This document shows positions 1 to 12,390 of a DNA stretch of 64,000 nt, one piece after another. A program made the translations under genes and the position numbers. Numbering within the stretch: position 1 is the stretch's first letter; every line of letters starts with the position of its first letter. The notes beneath the pieces are model-generated. The model was not told the origin of the DNA. It did not search any database and saw nothing but the letters and a program-made list of their open reading frames with translations. This stretch comes from Phragmites australis (taxonomy: Eukaryota; Streptophyta; Magnoliopsida; Poales; Poaceae): NCBI RefSeq assembly GCF_958298935.1, contig NC_084927.1, forward strand, positions 33,794,501 to 33,858,500. The letters run 5' to 3'.

Positions 1-2454
1 TCGATGTCGGCGGCGCGGTTCGCGCCCCGGCGCTTCCTGCTGCCAATGCTGTCCTTGTGTCGTAGTCCTCACCGAGAACCCTGCTCGTCGGCGCGAAGCC
101 GGTGTCGTCTATAAAGCCGGGGTAGGGGCGGCGGTAGCTCCCTGTCCTGAACGACGGACTCCCGCCGGGCGCCCCCTTGTACTGCTTGTTGGAGCCGGAG
201 AACTTGAGCACCATGTCCTTGAGCTGAAGACAGCACATTGCATCGCGAGAGCCTAGTTAGTCACCGCTCACACAGGCCACAGCTAGCAAGTGCATTGCAC
301 GTAAGCCCTCTGACTCGAGCTAGCATATAAGTAGCTATCATTTACTAACATCTGAGAAACATTTACATAGCATCAAAAGAAAATGATTTTAATATTAGAC
401 GAATCGTGCATGAGTATGTATATATGTACCTATGTATGTTCTTATTTTAAGTTTACATACATGACCAAGAAGGATGTGTGCCGACGAATTACTTCATCAT
501 ATGACTATCACCTAGCTAATAATATTGGGGTACTCAACAAAGCATACCCGTAACGCACACGCTTAAATCAAAGCAGCTAGGTAAATTAGACCCAACACGG
601 CTACAGACACAGATAGGACACAGACACAGAGGACCACTCTAGCTAGCTAGTTACAGGAGGGAAATCTTTTCTAACCTTTTGTCTGAAACAAGGAACCATG
701 AACGCTGTCACAGTGTCATGCATGGATTGCGGCCTCAAAGGCGCAGCTAATAATGGTGCCAAAGGGCACGCAGCAGCATATGGCCGGACCCTCCGGCAGT
801 GCAGTGCAGTGCAGTGCATGCATGCATTATGCGTTGCGTGCGCGCTTGGAAAGACACCAGATGCTTGGGTCGCCGCGGCACGGCATGATACGCGCTGCGT
901 GTCCCGGCGGCCGGCCGACCGGCAGGGGGAGGCCCAGGAGGCGTAGGCCGAGGACCACGTACCGTGGCCCGCGGCCGGCCTTTATTCGATGGCGAACGCA
1001 GAGAGCGCTGGCAAGCAAATTAAATCCCAGGTTGTGAAAAAGAAAAACCCCACAGCCATGGCATGGCTTTCCACGAGGAAAAAGAGGCTGATGTGGCGTG
1101 ATCCGGTTCCAGGGCGCACAGCATCACAGTGGCACAGAGTGTGTATACAAGCATAGCCTAGCCTTTTCCTTTTGAGCAAAGAGAATGAATGAATGAGTAC
1201 GTGGTGGTGACAAGTGATCACTAGTGACTGAATAAAGGGGAGGGAATGTTGGGAGCAAAATCAAATCGGGCATAGGCAAAGTGGCAAACTGCAAAGGTAT
1301 TAAGGGGGGTGGGAATGGAGATCCAAGCAACCAAGAAAGTGGCCTTCTCCCCCACCACACCCACTCATAGTCATCCTCCCTTGACCAGCTTTGCCGTGGA
1401 ACGCCGTGAGCATGTACTTGTTAGACCGCTAAAGGATCGAAAGTGATTGAGACGATGTCATTCACGTTGCACTTTCAGGCATGGATGGTTTTATCAGCAG
1501 TCTTATCACTGCTGTGAATAAAAAGCATGCCAAAAAAATTGATGAAAACAAGTCTCTGCTGGCTACAGCGTCAATGTTTATCTGTCTTTGAGTGGAGTGT
1601 GACATAATGGGGAAGGACCGAAGGAGACTTTGAACGGAAAGGAACAAAAGCTTGTGATCAAGCAGGGACAGGGACAGAAGAAATGATGCAAGAGTTCCGA
1701 AGGCCACGAGCGAGCTGACCATGATGTCTAGTGTAGGCATTCGTTCAATTGATTGCGTTGCGTGGTACGGCGAACTACTCCAATGGCCCTCAGTGAACGC
1801 AGCAGGGCTTAGCCAAATAGGCATGCAGACAGCAGCCAGGGGTTGCGACGAATTCTTTGTCTAATGCACCCTCATCAACCACCGGCCCGCCCTTTGAATA
1901 TATTTGGCGTCTTCCTGCAGACTAACCAGTCGGGCTAGGAATTGAATTCGGTCGCGACGCGGCCGGCGCATGCGTCCCGTGGCCTTGCTTGGGCAATTCC
2001 TAGGCGTTAGCACTGTGTGCATGCTCGTGTCAGAGGACTCTCCTCTCCCTCTCTCGCGCGCGCGGGGACTGGCACGCACATTACTAGGGTAGCAAGTGTT
2101 TCAAAAGAGTAATACGTACAGTGACAGAGCTAGATCATCAACTGCACGAGAATTCTAGTTGTGTCTATAACACTAATCTGTATTAATATTTGTAATTTTT
2201 TTCTCAACAAAGAACTAATCTGTAGCGAGAATCTAAGAAATTTTAGATGGTCACTGAATATGTACAACGTACAACGTAGAGAGCAGAGATAGGAGTAGTA
2301 CCTGTGAGGTGAGAGACTTGACGGCATCTTTGCCGTGAGGCGTGGCCGCGGCACGGGAGCCGTCCTCTCCGCCTTCCTTGGAGGAACACGCGATGCATGC
2401 CAGCATCTTCTGTTACCAGTCACTGCTCTACTATCTCTCCTCGTTTAGATCGCG
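1..2454 (-). CDS. BRXL: BREVIS RADIX-like protein, 5' part of gene (first two coding exons, truncated by window edge)
   Basis: BRX-family proteins are plant-specific regulators of root and vascular growth that bind the plasma membrane in a polar way and pass into the nucleus. Coding exon 1 is 2406-2302 (35 codons) and begins MLACIACSS; it is followed by a canonical GT donor. Exon 2 starts at 223 after a tgctgtcttcag acceptor and stays open to base 1 without a stop. The join is phase 0 and gives the family's N-terminal signature, KDAVKSLTSQ then LKDMVLKFSG, followed by a Tyr/Arg-rich linker. The paired cysteines near the start match the proposed palmitoylation site of the family. The two C-terminal BRX domains must lie left of the window. 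Intron 1 is about 2.1 kb. A good acceptor (tacttttgcag) at 2455-2456 places a 5' UTR exon at 2454-2407, so an upstream leader exon is expected. The family call is strong; which paralogue it is, is not settled. Confidence 0.85.
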
Positions 2455-4664
2455 CTGCAAAAGTAATGCTCTGTTACCGTTCCATATCTCCGAGTAGTAA
2501 CTGAAGATTGCGCCCATGCATGCAAGCAGTACAACTAGGAACGCATGCATCCACGCATATGCCTGCACGGATCCATGGTCGAACTCAAACCAGAACAAAA
2601 CAAGTGCGTCCTATAGATATTGAATGATAAATCAATGCATGCAGGACCCGTATATGTACATCGTTTCTATGTCAGTGTATAACACGATTCAAGTAGCTGG
2701 TACCACGCCATCTCGATCATATAAGACTTGTCCTGCTCACACCAGATACATATATAAATAGTACTCCTACAACGACAACCGCTGCGCACTATCACTTTAT
2801 CATCACCATGTATAGTACTAACAGTAACAGCACCGGCCAGCGGGCAGTGACCACAAACGGTAGCCTCAAGGCGCGAGCACGCACGGCCCCCGCGGCTGGG
2901 CCGGACCGAGAACCGCACGCGCGCACCTGAGCGTCGACATGCCAGCAAAGCCAACCTTGTCCCGTCCAGGAAAGGAAGCAACTCGACTATGCAAATGCAA
3001 GCTAGGGACTAGAGCTTTGCGGTCACAGTTTCACCGGCGCTGAACGGGGCGTAGCAGTAGTAGGGAAACCATAAACAAATGAAAGCGAGGGGGGGCAAGC
3101 AACCCATGCCAATGGCAGCATCAGCCATCAGCATGCTGTTCTAAAACAGTAGAAACACTAAGCAGATGCAGACAAAGCTGACGATGAATGAATATAATGG
3201 GCAGATACAGCAACTGTTATTGTACTGCGAGATGAGAGAGAAAGAGAGGGACTGCATGGCATAACAATGGCTGCATGTATACGATGCATAACGGCAGGTA
3301 AACACGGCGTACATGGCGGGCAGAGAAGCTTCTGATGTTTTCCTTATGCACATGTAACCTGGTGGCCTGTACGCAGAGCGAGCGAGCGCGCCCGGTGCCC
3401 CACGCTGGACAGGCGCGTATGGGGAAAACTCCAGGCGACACGAACAGCAGCAGCAAGCAGCTCACCGCACGAGGCGCGCAGTCGCAGTCCCGCAGAGATG
3501 GTACTAGTACTACTCAGTCTATGATGCAGGGGGGCAACCCCTTCCCCGATATCAACGTATTGCCTGGACTTTATTGATCTTCTCAGGCGCCGGGACCCGT
3601 TAAAGCGCCCGGTGAGTATCGAACGTCTGCAGGGTGGGACCCGCCAAAGATTTAGATTGCCTTTTATTTTAAAAATGTTTTTTTTAAAAAAAATTCAAGT
3701 TCGTTAAAACTTAAAATTTGGTGTAATACTAGCGCAAGGAGGAGGACTGGAGGAGTCCTACGTTTGTGTTGGTAGACCTGCTCTGCCTTGACGAGAAGAG
3801 GATGCCTTTTTCAAAAAACGAGTAAAGAAGAGGATGCATTGACGAAGCTATGGATGTGATCGGCGAGATACTCACAGGTGACTGACGGCCACAAGCTAGA
3901 GCCTAGAAGTAGTGTAACAGTGTGGGCCACAGCCACAGCAACAGCGGTATGCCGGCGTTTTCTTTCCCCGACGGCCCCTCCTCCTCAATCTCCTGAGCCC
4001 GGCCGAAATGATCTGAAAATCTTTCAGGACAAGTAAAGATGTGATCACACAAGGCTAGACAAGAGAATGCAACAGTTTAACGATTCAAACTGACACCGGA
4101 GAAGAGTGGGTTTAACCTATGACGAACAGGACTGTAAAACACACGCAAGAACTGAAACAGGAGGAGAGCAGAGCGTAACAGAAGAAAAAAACAAAGAAGA
4201 CTGGTGCGGGTACCAACCAAGTGCCGATCTTGAGCGCTGAAGAACACCCAATCAAACCATGGAGGCCGGATGGATTGGATGAGTATGTAGGGCGAAACAA
4301 ACTGAATGTTGAGAGAGAAACTAAGATTTGCAATCGATGGAGAACAAAAACAGCTCTTAGCAAACGGAATCCATCCAGGCAAGAGGCAAGGTAGGATGAC
4401 TTGCCAACCGAGGACGAAAGGAACCCACGCACGTCCGGATGGCGGGGAGGATCCAGCAGAGGGAGGGAAGGACCGACGCCAGCGCCGGCCTCGTGCTCTG
4501 CTGCGCTGAGTTGGTAGTCTGGGTTTCGACTTCTAATCCTTGTGTGCGTGGAGGCAGCGGGACTGGCAGGGCGATTGCTGCCAGGCAGTAGTTAATTGCC
4601 TCTCGCTTGCACTTGTTTGGTTTGGTTTTGTTACCCCAGTTGCCGTGCTAGTGGTTATAAATGG
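2455..4664 (-). promoter_or_regulatory. Putative leader intron, leader exon and TATA region of the BRX-like gene
   Basis: No open gene is visible between the 5' UTR acceptor at 2455 and about 4.66 kb. On the minus strand a TATA-like motif (CATTTATAAC, about 4654-4664) precedes GC- and CT-rich sequence (about 4625-4380) that looks like a cereal 5' leader. A spliced leader of roughly 4.6-4.1 kb joined to 2454 is therefore inferred. The donor cannot be fixed by eye; one candidate lies near 4117. Short ORFs here are not coding-like. Full-length cDNA would settle the leader. Confidence 0.3.
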
Positions 4665-6098
4665 CTGCGCGATTACCGCAGGTGAAAGGCGCACCCGGAC
4701 GGTGACTTCAAATCTTCGAGAGCCGTTAGATATCAGAGGGAGGAATATGATTCCATGCTACAGGTTGCAAACAGTAAACCTGATACGCTACCACATGAAC
4801 GGACTGTAAATCAATGTAGCATATTTCGTGGAATATTGTTCCTCCCTACCTTCATGCTTGTAATCGGTGTCATCCGTGAAGTCCGAGGCGGACAATAATC
4901 GTGAGGCGCATTAGTAATTTACCGTCGCACACTACTCACACGGCCTCAGGTTTCATTATTTATAAAATTATTGTAACGATTTCACTTATGTTGTAGCATC
5001 AAATCTTACCCGTCTATTTAAAGTTAACGGCACGTCACACCATATTTTGAAATCATCTTGACTTCGGTTCCTCTTCTGTCAGAGGATCCAATTCTCACGC
5101 TATCGACTCCTTCACTGTACAGCAAAAACCTTTTGAGGCACTTGTCACCTTTCCGTCGACATGTTGGCGAAAGTTGTACATTAGCCCCGCCGCCATAGTC
5201 TCACCATAGTCAAGACTGAAGGCCGCATGATGACGGAGAAACGATCTCAGTAGACGACAACGACAAAAAAAGAAAGAAAGGGTTGAGTGGCTGACGATGA
5301 TAAAATCTACTATGATAACTTCATTCGACAGGTGCAAACTGGTAAAAATCAAGATTATGAGGTGGGAAAACTATGAACAACAAGGTTGAATTTTGTGAGA
5401 TAGTATATAATTATTAGATTGACATGTCTTCGTTTATCGATGGTAAAAATAAGTTTTTTTTCTCTCTCTTGGAGCGGAGCTGAGTTTTACTCAAAGACAA
5501 GTGAGTTTGTTAGGACTTAGGAGTAGATAAGTTTTGTCTCATAGCTAGCGTGTTGAAGAATATTTTTGTCTGTGGAGTTTTAGCAGAGGTGTGGCTCAAC
5601 TGCCAGCGCTATGTTTTTAAGATAGGAGATACTGACGTAGAATAATGCATCATCAACTTCATCTTTTATGGTAGTAGAAGCAAACTTTGTCCAATTCATA
5701 CCAAACAAATGGGCCGGTATAAAAGTTGAGGCTGGCAATAAAGGTTTGGCAAATTAGAGCATGCATCCAAGTATACTTAAAAGTATCTTTCCCGTCTCTG
5801 TTGTCATACTCTCGTTCACAAGTTTATCGTTGCTATAGAGTACTGTTTCATCTGAATGCAAATATACAGTCCTAATAAAAAAGAGCAAATATATTGCCAC
5901 TGCAGAAAAGCCCCAGTGCAGCCGTCTTCCTACTCGTCGTCTATGGACCTAGGGAGCAGCGGGCCCCGCCAGATCACAGCCGTCGATCTGGGGCGTGCGG
6001 TCCCTCTTCTTGCTTGCCGGGACCCACCCAAGGATTCGGTGTGGGGCCGGCAGCCCCTTACCCGGCTGTGCCCACCTCACCTGAGCCTACGGATACAC
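4665..6098. other. Intergenic, no gene seen
   Basis: Mixed-composition spacer with only short ORFs and no splice-consistent coding segments. A GC-rich patch at 5900-6090 contains overlapping ORFs of 86 and 97 residues without recognisable domains or coding-like third positions. It ends where a transposon-like terminus begins. Confidence 0.4.
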
Positions 6099-6806
6099 GT
6101 AGTGTTTGGTTGCTAGTAGAGCACATGATTTTGTACGGGATTATTCAGTTGGTTGGATTGATATTGGATAGATTGTTACATGTATGATATTTGTTTAGTT
6201 GTATTTGATGATATATATATTTTTGTTTAGTGGATTGTATGAAATGAGACAACTTGTTACAAGGTTATGTTTGGTTGTTTGAATAGACTTATCCTGTATG
6301 GGCTATATAGGATAATAAAAATGCATATAAATGAAATATTAGAAAGAAATTTATTTTTATCATATAACACAGCGGTGAAAATAATTTTAGAAATTAGTCT
6401 ATTACATAAGAAGATTATTTTAGTGAATTTTTCCAAAATTTAAAAAAATTATTTGAGATATTAACAATTGTTAGAAGTTATAAAAGTAGTATTTTTAAAA
6501 AAATATTTAAATTTTACACATGTTTTTAAATGAATCTAATTAAAATATATTACACATGTATTATAGAACATGTAAAAAAAAATTAGAATTTTTTAAGCAG
6601 TAGAAGACCGATTTTTTTAATACTGTTCACAGCGGGATGTTCATAGGGGGAAGATTCGGTGCTCCTTCAGGATCTATCTGTGAGAATATGTTTGGAACCT
6701 TTATAACCTGACCCTCATGAGTTCGTTTAATTTAAGCAACTAAACACCGGTGTAGGAACCGATTCAGGATCGGCTCGTACAGGATATGGGCCAGGCATCC
6801 AAACAC
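6099..6806. mobile_element. Candidate non-autonomous DNA transposon with GTGTTTGG termini
   Basis: The left end reads GTGTTTGGTTGC (about 6099) and the right end is its near-perfect inverse, GCATCCAAACAC (about 6795-6806), enclosing about 0.7 kb of AT-rich DNA without coding capacity. This layout resembles many grass MITEs or PIF/hAT derivatives. A second GTTTGGTTG motif at about 6268 suggests nesting or a false boundary. I could not find a clear target-site duplication, so the limits are tentative. Confidence 0.35.
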
Positions 6807-8734
6807 AGCCACAGTAAACGCTGGGCCTCGGCCGCAGCGAGGCGGAGCCGTAGCGTAGCCGCGGCGTGGCGTCATCCTGGCTGCTGTGACACGGGCCGTC
6901 GTCTCCACGCCCACGGGGATTCGTGACGACGAGTCGACGCCGTCCGGGCGGTACGTGCGTCCATGCATGGATTCTGGCTCGTCGTGGACAGTTTCGGCAA
7001 CCTCGTAATTGCCTTCTGCAATGGATTCGCACCTTACAATGAAATTTTTTTGAACGAAAACATTGCGCAAAGTTTGATGATTCGTTTGTCACTAATAAAC
7101 TTTATGATTATAGATTCTCTATAGAAACGATTCTACGATAAATTATAATCATAAAAGATAATTGTTTGCCACTTTCTGGATTCATATAGGATAGTGATAT
7201 AATTGAACATTTTAGCCTTTGCTAATATGCTGTTTTTCTTTTGCAATAGTAATATTATAATAACAACAATTGAGATATATACAACATGAGCATCATGTCT
7301 TATCTTTTTGAGCAATTGTTGCATGCATTTGAATTTAATTGGAATTGATCAAATTCATGAGAAGTGAGGTCATGTGAAGACACATGAAATTTCACAATAT
7401 AACTTAGAGCTGAAGATAATTTTATAAATTAGTCCGTTAATTGAGATGAATATTGATGATTTTTTCCTAATTTTTGGGAATCCTTTTGAAGCTCTACAAA
7501 TTCATGGAAGGTGCAAAAAAAACATTCAACTTTAATAAATTTTAATTTCAAATATTTTTAGGCTTTTTAAGTGCAACTAATCAAAATAGGTTGCTTATAG
7601 ATTATAGAACCTACACAAAAAATTGGTAGCTTTTTTTGGAGCCTTATAGAAAGTCTACATTTTTAGGGGAAAAAGATAGATTTTTGAGGCATCTTGTAAC
7701 ACAGGTTTAATCGGGAGAATCTGTGAGAAATGGCCTCCCAATTTAGCAATTCTCTTCCAATCCTTTCTCGCTCGACCGTTTGGCTGCCGGATTCATCCAA
7801 ACGGCCGAGAATCTGAAACTATTTCACTTCTCCCCCTAGTTCTGATGTCCATAGCCCTCACAGAAAAGGAATAATGTTGTCCATGACTACTAGGATCCTT
7901 GACGTGCATGTGGAGGCTGCAAGGCACGAGTTGAGACACGTTGCCAACATAATACTAAACGATACTCCTTTGGTCCGTGTCTCACCAACATGGCTAGATA
8001 TGTAAAAGAACAGAGCATCAGTAGTATTTCACCATCCTAATTAAAAAACTTCTGCATGGTAGTCCTCGTTTGTACTACTGACTACTGAGCAAGTGCTAGT
8101 AGCACTGGCAAGCATGGAGGCTTTACGCAGCCGATCGACTAGTCTAATCCGTTCGCACCGTCGCACACATCTGATCGAAAACAGTTAGATTCCCGCTTAA
8201 ATGCACGAGCCTACCTATCTCCCGTCCCGTGGCAGCCTAGTACTCTTATTATATACGCCATCGTTTGAACGTTTCTTCTTCTTTTTTTTTTAAGAAAAAA
8301 AGGGGCATGTTTTGGTTGTTTATCTGTTCACACTTCACAGCTTCACAAGACGTTCCTTTTTGTACGGAGGGACAGGCCGAGCAGACTGGACGGTGCTTGA
8401 CCAATGACCCGAGAGGCCAAGCTAGACAAAAGGAAAGAAAACCATAAAGTAGTCCACCAATAAGTTCTGTGGTATTTTCTGGCTGCCGCTTTCTTCATTC
8501 CAGATTTCATGGTTCAAAGGAGAAAAGACCCTAGGAAAATGGTGGCTCTGGCAATATATTGCGGCGGTCTAATCTTGAGCTGCATAGCTTCTTGAGAAAG
8601 CTCAAGGGAAAGCATTCTTGTTGCTAACGTTAGGACAGAGCAAAAGCTAAAGATGAAAGTGGCAATGTGACTGAAGGATAGTTTCTTGAGAAGGCAAAAG
8701 GGAGCATACATTACCGTGGGATCAGGGTTTCCAT
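6807..8734. other. AT-rich intergenic, no gene seen
   Basis: No host gene is recognisable. A short inverted repeat around 7768-7806 (CCGTTTGG and CCAAACGG) may be the abutting ends of two small elements. The ORF on the minus strand at about 6727-7092 has no domain and overlaps the TE-like end, so it is not called. Confidence 0.4.
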
Positions 8735-10729
8735 TAGTGATGGTCAAATGGGCTTGGTGGGCTGATCACAGGCACGAAAACATTTTCTTTGTCAGGCATG
8801 GCCCACTAAAGACAAGATTATTTTAATGGGTCGTGTCGTGCTGGCCTATGAGCCCAAGCGGCCACCTACTGTGTAGCTCTAAATTAAAAAAATTAAGAAA
8901 CATATATAAAAACATGAAGACATTATTTGTATTAAATAATAAGCTTTATTGATATTCTGGTTGTCTTATTAAAAACATTTCTAAGTAAAAACTCAATACG
9001 AGAAAAATCCTATAAAGTAAAAAAGTATGACTAGCTTTGAAAATTATATGTTTTTATCAATATCAAGATACAAAATTTGGAATTATGCCTCAAGCTCTTT
9101 ACTCTCTATAGTGTGTTGTTCACGCACTTCGGCTTGTTCCCTACTTTGACAATAATGAGTATTTACAATATCTGACTTGTCAGATTTGTTTTTCTCTTCT
9201 CAAATATTCTTCTAGTGAAATTAAAGGCAACCTCTGAATAAATGGTCCATATGTAAACCATTAGCACGTCTCGTGCTAATAGGAAAAACGCCATATATGT
9301 TAACTTACACTCATCCCATCGTTGTAGTATGATAAAGTAATCTTCTTCGTAGCTGATAGCATCGCTATCAATGAAGGATGCTGGTTCCCCACCTAGTGTT
9401 GCAATGGCCAAGGATGATCTTAGCGAAGAATATGAACTTCTTGACGAAGAACCACCTGCACTTGCACCTCATAGTCCCCCCACATTTTCTTCTTATATTT
9501 TGTGGGTGTTGGCGGAGGTCGTTGCACCAAACTCCAACGTACTTGCTTTCATACTTATCATAAACTTGAAATAATTTAGTATAGACACTTATAAAATAAC
9601 TAGAATAATTATGGCCAGAGCATTACCTAGAAGTTGGTGAACGTTACGAAAACCTCATATTTTAGTTTTAGATCTAAAATGAATGCAAAGGCATACAACA
9701 TAGAATATTCTTTTCAATATTTTAATTTTTTAGTTTTTATAGAGGAAGTACACTATCTCTTATAAGCGTGTTATTTAGTTATTTAAATGAGTAGCAATTT
9801 GAAGAATATGATGCACAATAAAATAAGATGTTGGATAATAAAATATGTATCTTGATTTATTCAAATAAGCTGGGAGCCGGATCTTGAATTTTTGATTTTT
9901 TTTACAATAATTATAATAAAATTTTGCTAAATTATCGTAAATTCGCAAGAACATGTGAGTTTGGTGATATTTTTAGCTCAAACAGTAAAAATATATATTT
10001 TTAAAATAAACATGTTGTTTGTTGGCTAGTTGGCCTGTTGTGCCTTGGTAGGATAGATCCTGCCTTGTCGAACCAGTTGGCTTATCGGGGTCGTGCCATG
10101 CCAATTAAAAGTGGCTAAGTGGGTTGGATTAAATGTGTCGGTACGAGGTACGACTATTTTAGTCTGGCTTAGGCACGGTACAATACGGCGCTTAATGGGT
10201 CGAGCCGGCATGACACGACAGTTTAGGTCGTGTTTGGGCTGGAACCGTGGTACGACAGGCCGGCACGGTACAACCTGTTTAACTGTTTCTATTTTTTAAT
10301 ATTTTATATAATTTATTTAGATATAATAATATATAGGATATATGGTACAATGATAGTATGTTTGACTCTAAATAGAAGGTCGTGTGTTTAATTCCGGGTG
10401 AAAAATAAGTTTTTGTGATTTTTTTAATTTTCCGTGGGCTGACCAAAAAAGTCATCGGGACTATCGTGCCGCGGGCCGACATAGCACAACCGAGTTTTAC
10501 GTGGATCATACCTAAGCTAGAGTCACGACACGTGGATCGACACAACATAGACCTAAACAGACCGTACCTCGATGAACCCGTGCCGAACCGACCATTTGGC
10601 CACCTATGATGCCAACCCACCATGCCCGGGTGGCGGCCTAGACACGGCCTGAAACGTCATGCCAGACGGTCCATGTCGTGTTGTGCCTACAGTCTGGTTC
10701 AATGTGTACGGCCCAGTTATCCACCTCTA
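8735..10729. mobile_element. hAT-superfamily-type element, non-autonomous or decayed, about 2.0 kb
   Basis: The left terminus TAGTGATGGTCAAATGGGC and the right terminus, read on the minus strand as TAGAGGTGGATAACTGGGC, match the common grass hAT end (TAGAGGTGGNCAAANGGGC). Both subterminal regions are crowded with GGCACGG/CGTGCCG-like motifs (8760-8870 and 10030-10710), which is typical of hAT transposase binding regions. Flanks read TTTCCATT on the left and TATCCATC on the right, six of eight matching, compatible with an old 8-bp duplication. The interior is AT-rich and encodes no recognisable transposase. It contains a tRNA-like relic at about 10343-10401. Confidence 0.6.
10343..10401 (+). 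repeat. tRNA-like relic (resembles the 3' two-thirds of a plant tRNA-Arg)
   Basis: The segment has an A-box-like start (TGGTACAATGATAG), an anticodon-arm-like stretch GACTCTAAATAGAAGGTCGTG and a B-box-like GTGTTTAATTCC. It resembles a tRNA-Arg(UCU) body but lacks a paired acceptor stem and deviates at conserved T-loop bases, so it is not a functional tRNA. It lies within the hAT-type element. It could be a SINE fragment or a captured tRNA pseudogene. Confidence 0.3.
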
Positions 10730-11420
10730 AGTATCCATCATTCGCTGAAAACTGCTTGTCTGTCCCATTGCAACCACCCATGCGAGGGGAAAAAATGATT
10801 GGAACAGAAGAGCGAGTGGTTAGTCCATAAACTCGGTCGATCACAACTCAAGTCCCCAACAGAGGTGTTTTCTGATCTCGAAATAGAGCATGTTTTGACA
10901 AGAAGTTGATTCGTCATCTAAGTAATACCATGTTTCGTGCTTGCTCTTTACTAATTTCTTGGACAGATTTACTCAAAGAAATGAGCGAAGATGATTTGAT
11001 CCGTGCCGCTCAAAGCTTGTTGCAGCCAGTCTCGCAAGTGTTGGCCCAGCAGCAACCCCTCAAGCGCCTCCTGGTGGTCAGTTGATGCTTCTTCCGGGAG
11101 AGAGCAGACTGACAACGAGCAAGACTCTGAAGAAGTCGACAACTAGCATGCTGTGTACTCAGTACTTTCAGTCATCTGCCTTTAGTCCTTCTGGAGAAAA
11201 ACTAGAATAGTGGTTGTTATTTGTTAACGCCAAAAAGCATCACGCCAAGCACCGATCATTTCAGGTGTAAAACGAATCGAAACTTTCAGGCTACACTGGA
11301 GTTCCGACCAATAATACCCGATAAGCAGCACCTAAAAAATCCTAATCGTAGCGTCGTACCGTTGGGACTTCGTCATTACCCATGCTCATAAGGGATCTGT
11401 CAGAGCGCAGATAGTCGGCG
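10730..11420. other. Intergenic, one short coding-like stretch of unknown origin
   Basis: No gene is called. At 10975-11146 the plus strand gives a short open stretch containing SEDDLIRAAQSLLQPVSQV; after a probable frameshift it ends in an acidic tail, DNEQDSEEVDN, and a stop. This looks like the broken 3' end of some protein, host or transposon. I do not recognise the family. Confidence 0.25.
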
Positions 11421-11429
11421 GCTTGTCTT

Positions 11430-12390
11430 TGGTCATCGAGATCAAGAACGGAGAATAATGGAGATTAGAAAAGATAACTAAGGAAAAAAGAGGATACAAT
11501 GAGAGAAAAATTAATTTTATTTGTTTGATTGAACGTTGAATGATCTCAATCAGTCATGTCCCTTTATATTTACAGGTAGGGATAGTCTTATCCCATCTTT
11601 AATGGTAATCTACCAAAATACGTTTTAAATATAACAAAATCTCTTTCCAAAATTCTAAGCTGATTCGAATCGTAAGTTTCGATTCCCCGATATGATGTTC
11701 CGATCGTGTCGGAGAATTCGATTTTCCCAAATTTGGACCTCTCGAGTTGACTAAAATATATTTAATTGGAAGTTACGATTAGAATATCGAAAGTTCTGAT
11801 ATAACCGAAAGTTTAATTTTTGAAATTATTGGGTTTTTGGGTTGGACAAAAAATAATTAACCAGATGTTTCGGTCTTTTAATTGGATGTTCCGATATGAC
11901 CGTAAGGTTCGAAATTTCAAAACATCGATCTCTCAGTAAAGATTAAATATTTAACCGGATGTTTTGATAATAACATCTGATGTTCCAATATGCTGAAACT
12001 TCTAACTCCAAACTAAACATCGGATATTCTGGTGAAGAAAAAACTCTAAACACCAGACTAATTTTCAAAGCTCTAAAACTCTGTAAAAACATGTTAAACT
12101 CACCAAATGATCTGTACTTTCGCCGGAGACCTTATCGGATCAATTTACAAAGTAATCTCTGCAAATCATTGCACTAACCTATTCTACTCGCCGAATACTC
12201 TACATTACATAATCTTAGCACTAAAATATTCGGTCTTAAAAAAACTTAGTTGTACCATTTTTTTTATCATCAACAATGGTCTTGTTATTCTCTGTGTACC
12301 TCTTATATCTACGTTTCTGGTTTCGATATTCTGTCTTTGTCTGAATCTGAAGTCGTAAAACCAAGGTCGTAATGGAAATAGGGTATCCTG
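11430..12390 (-). mobile_element. Probable solo or partial LTR of a retrotransposon
   Basis: The minus strand carries a promoter-like block (TATAAAGGGACATGAC, near 11560) followed by AT-rich R/U5-like sequence. The region upstream on that strand repeats variants of GGATGTTCCGATATG many times, a pattern seen in LTRs of grass copia-type elements. No gag-pol coding is attached. Ends and target-site duplication are not defined. Confidence 0.35.

Noticed and set aside
10343..10401. Functional tRNA gene
   Set aside because: No paired acceptor stem and altered T-loop residues; kept only as a relic.
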